NCBI RefSeq assembly: GCF_049341845.1
Contig: NZ_JBMPIT010000005.1
Location: 248,001-312,000 of the forward strand
DNA length: 64,000 nt
Direction: 5' to 3'
Origin: Curtobacterium guangdongense
GTDB taxonomy: Bacteria > Actinomycetota > Actinomycetes > Actinomycetales > Microbacteriaceae
Under the pieces are notes generated by a model. That model searched no databases and was not told the DNA's origin. It saw only the letters and a program-made list of their open reading frames with translations. Positions 8,353 to 17,800 of this stretch are shown here, piece after piece. Within the stretch, counting starts at the first letter, position 1. Every line of letters starts with the position of its first letter. The translations under genes were made by a program, and so were the position numbers.

Positions 8353-8353
<1 letters not shown>
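7958..8353 (-). CDS. DUF779 protein, aldehyde dehydrogenase partner
   Basis: The 131-aa protein carries the DUF779 signature GGCCDGSSPMCYPVGMF with closely spaced cysteines, followed by SKAQFEYWKYTHLTIDVVDG and GKRFLTRSRMF. Its biochemical role is not established; a redox or metal-related helper role is suggested only by the cysteines and by recurrent linkage to aldehyde dehydrogenase genes. The ATG overlaps the dehydrogenase TGA by one base, so translation is probably coupled. Confidence 0.9.
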
Positions 8354-9894
<1,541 letters not shown>

Positions 9895-9949
9895 GGTGGT
9901 GCCCTTTCGACGACGCTGTCGGGGCGCACGATCCGCGCGCCTGTCCGCG

Positions 9950-9955
9950 ACGCTA
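9950..9955 (-). promoter_or_regulatory. -10 box for the aldehyde dehydrogenase
   Basis: TAGCGT on the minus strand gives a leader of roughly 50 nt before the ATG at 9894. Confidence 0.35.
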
Positions 9956-9968
9956 CGTCGGCAGGGGT

Positions 9969-9982
9969 TGCATCCGGTTGCA
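9969..9982. promoter_or_regulatory. candidate operator for the aldehyde regulon
   Basis: TGCATCCGGTTGCA is an imperfect palindrome (12 of 14 positions symmetric). It sits where the -35 element would be for the box at 9950-9955. GTTGCA is also directly repeated here. The linked GAF regulator is the obvious candidate ligand; this is inference. Confidence 0.35.
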
Positions 9983-10051
9983 CGGGCGGGCAGGCCGGCC
10001 GTGCTCCGGGTACTGTCCAGGTCGTCCAGCTCCGATCAGGGAGGAGTGCTC

Positions 10052-10591
10052 GTGGATTCCCGTGCAGTCCGGACGTTCCGGGTGTTCGTCATCGTGACGT
10101 CCGTCGTCGCCATCGCGCTCGGCATCGTCGCGATCGTCTGGCCCCGACCGTCCCTCGTCGTCGTCGCGCTGCTCTTCGGCGTCTACCTCGTCGTCGCCGG
10201 CGTGATGCGCGTGTTCGCAGCGGTCCGCGGCCACGGGACGCCGCCGGTGTGGCGGTGGACGTCCGGCGTGGTCGGGGTGCTCGTCGCGGTCGCCGGGCTG
10301 GTCACGCTCCTCGACCCAGCCGTCCCGCTCGTGGTCTACGCCGTGCTCGCGGGGATCGGGTTCGTCATCGAGGGCATCGCGTCGCTCGTCGGCGGGTTCG
10401 TCGGGCACCCCGGTTCCTCCCGCATCCCGACGGTCGTCAGCGGGGTGCTCTCGATCCTCGGCGGCATCGCGGTGCTGGTCGCGCCGGGTCTGGCGCTGAC
10501 GGTGTTCATGTTCTTCGCGGGGATCGCCCTCATCGTCGTCGGGGCGGCCGCGCTGCTGCTCCTGCCCCCGCGAGCCGCCGTCCGTCGGTAG
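10052..10591 (+). CDS. DUF308/HdeD-like membrane protein
   Basis: The 179-aa protein is almost entirely hydrophobic, with six predicted membrane segments from VFVIVTSVVAIALGIVAIVW to FFAGIALIVVGAAALLLL. Paired helical hairpins of this kind are typical of DUF308/HdeD proteins, some of which are linked to acid or stress tolerance. The GTG at 10052 was chosen because GGGAGGA lies 6 nt upstream; the frame stays open further upstream without a good ribosome binding site. It is convergent with the VIT gene, only 10 nt away. Confidence 0.82.
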   Translation: MDSRAVRTFRVFVIVTSVVAIALGIVAIVWPRPSLVVVALLFGVYLVVAGVMRVFAAVRGHGTPPVWRWTSGVVGVLVAVAGLVTLLDPAVPLVVYAVLAGIGFVIEGIASLVGGFVGHPGSSRIPTVVSGVLSILGGIAVLVAPGLALTVFMFFAGIALIVVGAAALLLLPPRAAVRR

Positions 10592-10601
10592 CCGGCGGTC
10601 G

Positions 10602-11696
10602 CTACGCCGATCCCGTCCCGAAGAGCAGCCCGAGCAGGTACGTGACCACCGCGGCACCGAAGCCGATCGCGAGTTGCCGCAGTGCCCGACGGAGCGGCGA
10701 CGCACCGCTCAGCACGCCGACGACCGCACCGGTGCCGAGCAGGGCGATCCCGACCAGGAACCCGGCCACGACGACCGCGGTCCAGCCGTCGAGTCCGAAC
10801 AGGTACGGCAGCACCGGGATGATCGCGCCAGACGCGAAGAACAGGAAGCTCGAGATCGCTGCGCTCATGCCGTTGCCGACCGCCTCGTGGTCGTCGACCG
10901 CCCGGGTCGACCGGGCGTCCGGCCCGGTTCCGAGCCCGGCGAGCACGTCGGTCGCGTGCGCCTCGGCCTCGTGCTCGGGCATCCCCCGCGCCCGGTAGAC
11001 CAGCGCGAGCTCGTTCGCGTCGACGTCGAGGTCCGCGACCGCCCGGTGCGCGTCCGGGTGCGGCGACGACGCGTCGAGGAGCTCCCGCTGGGACCGCACC
11101 GACACGTACTCCCCCGCGCCCATCGACAGGGCACCCGCGAGGAGCCCGGCGATCCCGCTGAGGAGCACGAAGTGCCGGTCCGCACCGGACGCACTGATGC
11201 CGATGATGAGCGCCAGGTTCGAGACCAGGCCGTCGTTCGCGCCGAAGACCGCCGCCCGGAACGTGCCGGACAGGCGCATCCGGCCGCGGTTCGCCAGCCC
11301 GCGGACCACCTCACCGTGGATCCGTTCGTCTGCTGCCATGCTCGCCGTCGCGTCCGCGTCGTCGGCGTACGGCGAGCGGTCCTCGGCGCGTTGCATGAGC
11401 GCGAGCACGAACACCGACCCGAACCGCTTCGCCAAGGCGGCGAGGACCCGCGTCCGCAGGCTGCCGCGCAACGGTCGGCCGACGTCGTTGCCGAGCAGGT
11501 CGACCCAGTGCTGCTCGTGCCGGCCCTCGGCCTCCGCGAGGGCGCTCAAGATCTCCCGCTCCTCACCCTCGCGACGGGCCGCGAGGTTGCGGTAGACGGC
11601 GGCTTCCGCGCGCTCGTCGGCCAGGTACCGCCGCCATCGGCGCACGTCCGTGGGCCGGCGACCAACCGTCTCGGACCGGAGGCTCCGCTCACTCAT
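10602..11696 (-). CDS. VIT1/CCC1-family transporter with N-terminal ferritin-like domain
   Basis: The 364-aa protein starts with a rubrerythrin-like helical part (about 20-140: RRYLADERAEAAVYRNLAA, EAEGRHEQHWVDLLG, ERIHGEVVRGLANRG). A VIT1-type membrane domain follows, opening with FGANDGLVSNLALIIGISAS and containing GALSMGAGEYVSVRSQRELL. VIT1 proteins move Fe2+ or Mn2+ out of the cytosol, and the N-terminal domain may bind or oxidise iron. CAGGAG precedes the ATG. Three or more hydrophobic helices fill the C-terminus. Confidence 0.9.
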   Translation of the reverse strand: MSERSLRSETVGRRPTDVRRWRRYLADERAEAAVYRNLAARREGEEREILSALAEAEGRHEQHWVDLLGNDVGRPLRGSLRTRVLAALAKRFGSVFVLALMQRAEDRSPYADDADATASMAADERIHGEVVRGLANRGRMRLSGTFRAAVFGANDGLVSNLALIIGISASGADRHFVLLSGIAGLLAGALSMGAGEYVSVRSQRELLDASSPHPDAHRAVADLDVDANELALVYRARGMPEHEAEAHATDVLAGLGTGPDARSTRAVDDHEAVGNGMSAAISSFLFFASGAIIPVLPYLFGLDGWTAVVVAGFLVGIALLGTGAVVGVLSGASPLRRALRQLAIGFGAAVVTYLLGLLFGTGSA

Positions 11697-11740
11697 CGCG
11701 ATCGTCTCCTGTCGACGGGATGGGGGCTGGAACGCGAGCG

Positions 11741-11792
11741 GGCGCGGACCGGAGGTGGTGCAGTCACCTGCACCGAGCCTCCCGTCCGCGCC
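11741..11792 (-). terminator. imperfect hairpin terminator of pyk with GACGGGAGGC arm
   Basis: GGCGCGGAC at 11741-11749 pairs with GTCCGCGCC near 11784-11792, and GGTGCAG pairs with CTGCACC around a TCAC loop. One arm contains the dispersed motif (GCCTCCCGTC at 11777-11786) and the other a degraded version. It lies 20-70 nt past the pyk stop. Confidence 0.6.
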
Positions 11793-11810
11793 CTCGCGCG
11801 ATCCGTGGGA

Positions 11811-13256
11811 CTAGTCCCGAACGTACGCCGGTGCGGCCTCGGCGTGCGCGTCGCCCACGCGGTGGACGCGGAGGTCGTTCGTCGAGCCCTCGAGTCCGGG
11901 AGGCGAGCCGGCCGTGACGATGACCCGGTCACCGGGCGCGGCGAGGCCGTTGTGGATGAGGACGTCGTCGACCTGGCCGAACAGCTCGTCGGTGTGCTTC
12001 ATGCGCGGCACCAGGAACGAGCGGACGCCCCAGGTGAGTGCCATGCGGCGACGCGTGGCTTCGTTCGGGGTGAACGCGATGATCGGCAAGCCGTGGCGGA
12101 GACGCGACATACGGCGGGCCGAGTCACCGGACTCGGTGAAGACGCAGAGGTACGACGCCTCGGTGAACTCGGCGATCTCGACCGCGGCGAGCGTGATCGC
12201 ACCACCGAGGGTGCGCGGCTTGGTGCCGAGCGGCGCGATGCGCTCGAGGCCGTGGTCCTCGGTCGACTCGACGATGCGGGCCATGGTGCGGACGGTCTGC
12301 ACGGGGTACTCGCCCACGCTGGTCTCGCCGGAGAGCATCACGGCGTCGGCGCCGTCGAGCACCGCGTTCGCGACGTCCGAGGTCTCGGCGCGGGTCGGGA
12401 TCGGCGACGAGATCATCGACTCGAGCATCTGCGTCGCGACGATGACCGGCTTCGCCATGCGGCGGGCGAGCTCGACGGCACGCTTCTGCACGATCGGGAC
12501 GGCCTCGAGCGGGAGCTCCACACCGAGGTCACCGCGGGCGACCATGATCGAGTCGAAGGCGTCGATGATCTCCTCGAGCGCGTCGACGGCCTGCGGCTTC
12601 TCGATCTTCGCGATGACGGGGAGGCGCTTGCCCTCTTCGTCCATGATCTCGTGGGCGCGGTCGACGTCGGCGGCGTTGCGCACGAACGACAGCGCGATGA
12701 GGTCGGCACCCTGCCGGATCCCCCAGCGGAGGTCGGCTTCGTCCTTCTCGCTCAGTGCGGGGACGTTCACGGCGACGCCGGGGAGGTTGATGCCCTTGTT
12801 GTTCGACACGGTGCCGCCGACGACGACCTCGGTGCGGACGCGGACGCCGTCGGTGTCGAGCACGCGGAGTCGCACGCGGCCGTCGTCGATGAGGAGCGGG
12901 TCGCCGGGCTTCACGTCGTCGGGGAGGCCCTTGAACGTGGTGCCGCAGATCTCCTTCGAGCCGGGCACGTCCTCGGTCGTGATCGTGAAGACGTCGCCGA
13001 CGGCGAGTTCGTGCGGGCCGTCCGCGAACTTCGCGAGTCGGATCTTCGGACCCTGCAGGTCGACGAGGATCGCGACGGGCTTGCCGAGCTCGTCGGCGGC
13101 GCGACGGACGTTCTCGTAGTTGGCCTCGTGGACGCTGTAGTCACCGTGGCTGAGGTTGAGTCGGGCGACGTCCACGCCTGCCTCGATGATCTCCTTGACG
13201 GTCTCGTAGTCCGACGTGGCCGGGCCGAGGGTCGAAACGATCTTTGCGCGTCTCAA
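11811..13256 (-). CDS. pyk: pyruvate kinase
   Basis: The 481-aa glycolytic enzyme converts phosphoenolpyruvate and ADP to pyruvate and ATP. Visible signatures are KIVSTLGPATSDYETVKEII at the N-terminus, the active-site IAKIEKPQAVDALEEII, the Mg/PEP site ARGDLGVELPLE and the SGETSVGEYP loop. Length is normal for bacterial PykA/PykF. The start is TTG at 13256 (codon for the first residue of MRRAKIVSTLGP), with GAAGGA upstream; no ATG or GTG fits the conserved N-terminus. It is separated from the upstream glt operon by a strong terminator. Confidence 0.96.
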   Translation of the reverse strand: MRRAKIVSTLGPATSDYETVKEIIEAGVDVARLNLSHGDYSVHEANYENVRRAADELGKPVAILVDLQGPKIRLAKFADGPHELAVGDVFTITTEDVPGSKEICGTTFKGLPDDVKPGDPLLIDDGRVRLRVLDTDGVRVRTEVVVGGTVSNNKGINLPGVAVNVPALSEKDEADLRWGIRQGADLIALSFVRNAADVDRAHEIMDEEGKRLPVIAKIEKPQAVDALEEIIDAFDSIMVARGDLGVELPLEAVPIVQKRAVELARRMAKPVIVATQMLESMISSPIPTRAETSDVANAVLDGADAVMLSGETSVGEYPVQTVRTMARIVESTEDHGLERIAPLGTKPRTLGGAITLAAVEIAEFTEASYLCVFTESGDSARRMSRLRHGLPIIAFTPNEATRRRMALTWGVRSFLVPRMKHTDELFGQVDDVLIHNGLAAPGDRVIVTAGSPPGLEGSTNDLRVHRVGDAHAEAAPAYVRD

Positions 13257-13334
13257 TGGAATCCTTCGTGTGGGGTCTTGTGGGGCTTGCGGCTGCTGCT
13301 TGCTTGCTGGCGTGGGGCTTCGCAGTACGAAGAA
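13257..13334 (-). promoter_or_regulatory. pyk leader with direct repeats
   Basis: On the minus strand AAGCCCCAC occurs twice, plus a third CCCCAC, between the glt terminator and the TTG start of pyk, with CAAGCAAGCAGCAG between them. This could be a repeat operator or a structured leader; no function is assigned. Confidence 0.3.
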
Positions 13335-13370
13335 GAGGCCACCAGCACCCTATCGAGTGCTGGTGGCCTC
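13335..13370 (-). terminator. intrinsic terminator of gltB-gltD
   Basis: A perfect 14-bp stem (GAGGCCACCAGCAC and its complement) with an 8-nt loop, followed on the minus strand by a pyrimidine-rich TTCTTCG tail. It lies 22 nt past the gltD stop. Confidence 0.8.
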
Positions 13371-13391
13371 CCGCTCACCGACTGGTGGCCA

Positions 13392-14849
13392 TCAGATGGA
13401 GATCGCCCGGTCGGTCGCCTTCACCGGCGCCGGCAGCATCGTGGTGCCCTCGAGGTACTCGTCGACCTTCGCGGCGGCCGCACGGCCCTCCGCGATGGCC
13501 CAGACGATGAGGGACTGCCCGCGGCCGGCGTCACCGGCGACGAACACGCCGGCCTCGTTCGTGGTGTAGTCCGCCTGTCGCGCGACGGCGCCGGACACCG
13601 TCACCGGGAGCCCGAGCTGCGGCTCGAGCGTGTCGGTCTCGGGACCCGTGAAGCCCATCGCGATGAGGACCAGGTCTGCCGGGATCTCCCGCTCGGTGCC
13701 GGCCTTCGGGACCCGGCGGCCGTCGAGGTACTCGGTCTCGGCGACACGGAGCGCACGGACCTCGCCGGCGTCGTTCGAGAGGAACTCGACCGTCGAGGCC
13801 AGGAAGGTGCGCTCCCCGCCCTCTTCGTGGGCGCTGGTGACCTCGAACACGGTCGGGAACATCGGCCACGGCTGGTTCTCCGGACGCTCCAGCGGCGGCT
13901 GCTTGCCGATCGCCAGGTTCGTCACGCTGAGCGCGCCCTGACGGTGGGCGGTCCCGATGCAGTCCGCACCGGTGTCGCCGCCGCCGATCACGACGACGTG
14001 CTTGCCCTCCGCGGTGATCTGGTTGTCGACGACGGTGCCGGCACCCGCGCGGTTCTGCTGCACGAGGTACTCCATCGCGAAGTGCACGCCGGCCAGGTCG
14101 CGACCGGGGATGGGGAGGTCGCGCGGGACGGTCGCACCCGTCGCCACGACGACCGCGTCGTAGCGCGACTTCAGGTCGTCCCAGGTGATGTCCCGGCCGA
14201 TCTCGACACCGGCTCGGAAGCGCGTGCCCTCTGCCTGCATCTGGGCGAGTCGCGCGTCGATCTGACGCTTCTCCATCTTGAAGTCCGGGATGCCGTAGCG
14301 GAGCAGACCACCGATGCGGTCGTCACGCTCGTAGACGGCGACGGTGTGGCCGGCGCGGGTCAGCTGCTGCGCGGCCGCGAGCCCGGCGGGGCCGGAGCCG
14401 ACGACGGCGACGGTCTTGCCGGTCAGGCGCTCCGGCGGGTGCGGGGTGACCCACCCGTTCTGGAACGCCTCGTCGATGATCGAGACCTCGACCTGCTTGA
14501 TGGTCACGGGCGGCTGGTTGATGCCGAGCACGCACGACGACTCACACGGAGCCGGGCAGAGCCGACCCGTGAACTCCGGGAAGTTGTTCGTCGCGTGGAG
14601 CCGCTCGATCGCCTGCCGGCCCTCGCCGCGCCACGTGAGGTCGTTCCACTCCGGGATGAGGTTCCCGAGTGGGCAGCCCTGGTGGCAGAACGGCACGCCG
14701 CAGTCCATGCAGCGACCGGCCTGGCGCTTGAGCTGGCCGGACTCCTGCTGCTCGTAGACCTCTTTCCAGTCCATGAGCCGGACGGGGACGGGCCGACGCT
14801 GGGGCAGTTCGCGTTCCTGGACCTTCAGGAATCCCTTGGGGTCAGCCAC
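13392..14849 (-). CDS. gltD: glutamate synthase (NADPH) small subunit
   Basis: The 485-aa FAD-dependent subunit takes electrons from NADPH and passes them to GltB for reductive synthesis of glutamate from glutamine and 2-oxoglutarate. The N-terminus carries [4Fe-4S] cysteines in CMDCGVPFCHQGCPLGN and CPAPCESSCVLGINQPPV. The FAD-binding motif is VAVVGSGPAGLAAAQQL and the NADPH-binding motif is VVVIGGGDTGADCIGTAHRQ. It overlaps the end of gltB by 8 nt. Confidence 0.96.
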   Translation of the reverse strand: MADPKGFLKVQERELPQRRPVPVRLMDWKEVYEQQESGQLKRQAGRCMDCGVPFCHQGCPLGNLIPEWNDLTWRGEGRQAIERLHATNNFPEFTGRLCPAPCESSCVLGINQPPVTIKQVEVSIIDEAFQNGWVTPHPPERLTGKTVAVVGSGPAGLAAAQQLTRAGHTVAVYERDDRIGGLLRYGIPDFKMEKRQIDARLAQMQAEGTRFRAGVEIGRDITWDDLKSRYDAVVVATGATVPRDLPIPGRDLAGVHFAMEYLVQQNRAGAGTVVDNQITAEGKHVVVIGGGDTGADCIGTAHRQGALSVTNLAIGKQPPLERPENQPWPMFPTVFEVTSAHEEGGERTFLASTVEFLSNDAGEVRALRVAETEYLDGRRVPKAGTEREIPADLVLIAMGFTGPETDTLEPQLGLPVTVSGAVARQADYTTNEAGVFVAGDAGRGQSLIVWAIAEGRAAAAKVDEYLEGTTMLPAPVKATDRAISI

Positions 14850-17800
14850 CGGTCACCTCCATGATCCTGTTCCAAACGATGTCGCCGTCGGGGTCGAGCC
14901 CCTCGTCGACTGCCTGCTTGCGGGTTTCGAGCACTGCGGCGTAGTCGCGCGGCAGCACCTTGACGAACTCGGACAGGTCACCTGATGCCAGCAGGTCGGC
15001 GGCGACCGTCGACCCCGTCTCGGCGGCGTGCCGCTCGAGCAGGTCCGTGACGATCTCCACGTCCGCGCTGTCGAGTTCCTCGAGCCGGAGCTCGCCGCTG
15101 CCCAGGGAGTCCTGGTTGACGTGCTCCGTGCGCAGGCCCCTGACGTACGCGGTGCCACCGGACATGCCGGCGCCGAGGTTCCGGCCCGTCTCGCCGAGGA
15201 TGAGCGCGAGGCCGCCGGTCATGTACTCGAGCGCGTGGTCGCCGACGCCCTCGACGACGGCGGTCGCCCCGGAGTTCCTGACCAGGAAGCGCTCCCCCAC
15301 GATGCCGCGGATGAACATGCTGCCCTGGGTAGCGCCGTAACCGATGACGTTGCCGGCGATGACGTTCTCCGACGGCTCGAATCCGCTCGACTCCGCCGGG
15401 CGCACGACGATGTCGCCACCGGAGAGGCCCTTGCCGACGTAGTCGTTGCTGTCGCCGATGAGCCGCAACGTGATGCCGGACGGCATGAACGCACCGAGCG
15501 ACTGCCCGGCGGACCCGCGCAGCGTGACGTCGATCGACCCGGCCGGCAGCCCGTTCTCGCCGTGGCGCAGCGTGACCTCGTGGCCGAGCATGGTGCCGAC
15601 GGCGCGTTCGGTGTTGCGGATCGGCAGGTCGAGCGTGACCGACCCGCCGTGCTCGAGCACGTCGGACGCCTTCTGGATGAGCTGCACGTCGAAGTGCTGC
15701 TCGAGCTCGTGATCCTGCTCGCGGTGGTGCCGACGGGGTTCCTCCGCCTGGAACTCCGGCCCCTTGAGGACGGGTTCGAGGTCGAGGCCGGACGCCTTCC
15801 AGTGCTCGACGGCGCGGTCGACGTCGAGGACGTCGGTGTGCCCGATCGCCTCGTCGAGGCTGCGGAAGCCGAGTTCGGCGAGGAGCTCGCGGACTTCCTG
15901 CGCGATGAACTCGAAGAAGTTCACGACGAACTCGGGCTTGCCCGAGAAGCGCTTGCGGAGCTCCGGGTTCTGCGTCGCGACGCCGACCGGGCACGTGTCG
16001 AGGTGGCAGACGCGCATCAGGATGCAGCCCTCGACGACGAGCGGAGCGGTGGCGAAGCCGTACTCCTCTGCGCCGAGCAGCGCTGCGACGACGACGTCAC
16101 GGCCGGTCTTCATCTGGCCGTCGACCTGCACCACGACGCGGTCGCGCATGCCGTTCAGCATGAGGGTCTGCTGCGTCTCGGCGAGACCGATCTCCCACGG
16201 GGTGCCGGCGTGCTTCAACGAGTTCAGCGGCGACGCACCGGTCCCGCCGTCGTGGCCGGAGACGAGCACGACGTCGGCCAGGGCCTTCGTCACGCCGGCG
16301 GCCACCGCACCGATGCCGGACTGGCTCACGAGCTTGACGTGCACGCGCGCCGAGGGGTTGGCGCGCTTGACGTCGAAGATCAGCTGCTTGAGGTCCTCGA
16401 TCGAGTAGATGTCGTGGTGCGGCGGGGGCGAGATGAGACCGACCCCGGCGGTGGCGTGGCGGGTGCGCGCGACCCACGGGTAGACCTTCTGCGGCGGCAG
16501 CTGGCCACCCTCGCCGGGCTTGGCACCCTGGGCCATCTTCAGCTGGATGTCCGTGGCGTGGGTCAGGTACATGCTCGTGACGCCGAAGCGACCGGACGCG
16601 ACCTGCTTGATCGCGCTGCGGCGCTCGGGGTCGAGGAGTCGGTCGACGTCCTCGCCGCCCTCACCCGTGTTCGACCGCCCGCCGAGACGGTTCATCGCGA
16701 TCGCGAGGGTCTCGTGGGCTTCCTTCGAGATGGAGCCGTAGGACATCGCGCCGGTGTTGAACCGCTTGACGATGGACTCGATCGACTCGACTTCTTCCAG
16801 CGAGACGGGCTTCCGCTCGCCGTGCTTGAAGCGGAACAGCCCGCGGAGGGTCATGAGCTCCTCGGACTGGTCGTCGACCGCGCTCGAGTACTCCTTGAAG
16901 ATGTCGTACCGGCGGGCACGGGTCGCGTGCTGCAGGCGGAACACCGTGTCCGGGTTGAACAGGTGCGGCGGGCCTTCGCGGCGCCACTGGTACTCGCCCC
17001 CGGTCTGCAGGCGCTCGTGGGCGAGCACCGCGCCGTCCTGCGGGTAGGCCTGACCGTGCCGCTCGGCGTTCTCCTTCGCGATGACGTCGATGTCGACGCC
17101 GCCGAGGATCGACGAGGTGCCGGTGAAGTACTTGTCGACGAACTCCTGCGACAGCCCGACCGCCTCGAACGCCTGGGCGCCCGCGTAGCTCGACACCGTC
17201 GAGATGCCCATCTTCGACATGATCTTCAGGACGCCCTTGCCGAGCGCCTTGATCACGTTCTTGACGGCCTGCTCGGGGGTGATCCCGCTGATCATGCCCT
17301 GGCGGACCAGGTTCTCGCAGGTCTCCATCGCGAGGTACGGGTTGATCGCCGAGGCGCCGTAGCCGATCAGGGTCGCGACGTGGTGGACCTCACGCACGTC
17401 ACCCGCCTCGACGATCAGGCCGACCTTCATGCGCTGCTCGGTGCGGATCAGGTGGTGGTGCACGGCCGCGAGCAGCAACAGGCTCGGGATGGGCGCGCTC
17501 TCGGCGTTGCCGTCGCGGTCGGACAGCACGATGAACTGCTTGCCGGACTCGATGGCCTCGTCGACCTCGTCGCAGACGGCCTGGATGCGCTGCTCCATGG
17601 CCTGCTCGCCCGCGTCCACCCGGTAGAGGCCCTTGATCGTCACGGTGAGGTGCCGACCGGACGCCGTCTCGAAGTGCTGGACCTTCGCGAGCTGGTCGTT
17701 GTCGATGACCGGGAAGTCGAGGACGATCTGCTTGGCGTGCTCCGGGCCGGCGTCGAGGAGGTTGCGCTCCGGGCCGAGGCCCATGCCCATCGAGGTGATG

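Noticed and set aside
10674..14864. Long plus-strand open frame spanning VIT, pyk and gltD
   Set aside because: It crosses three well-supported genes and two terminators; shadow only.
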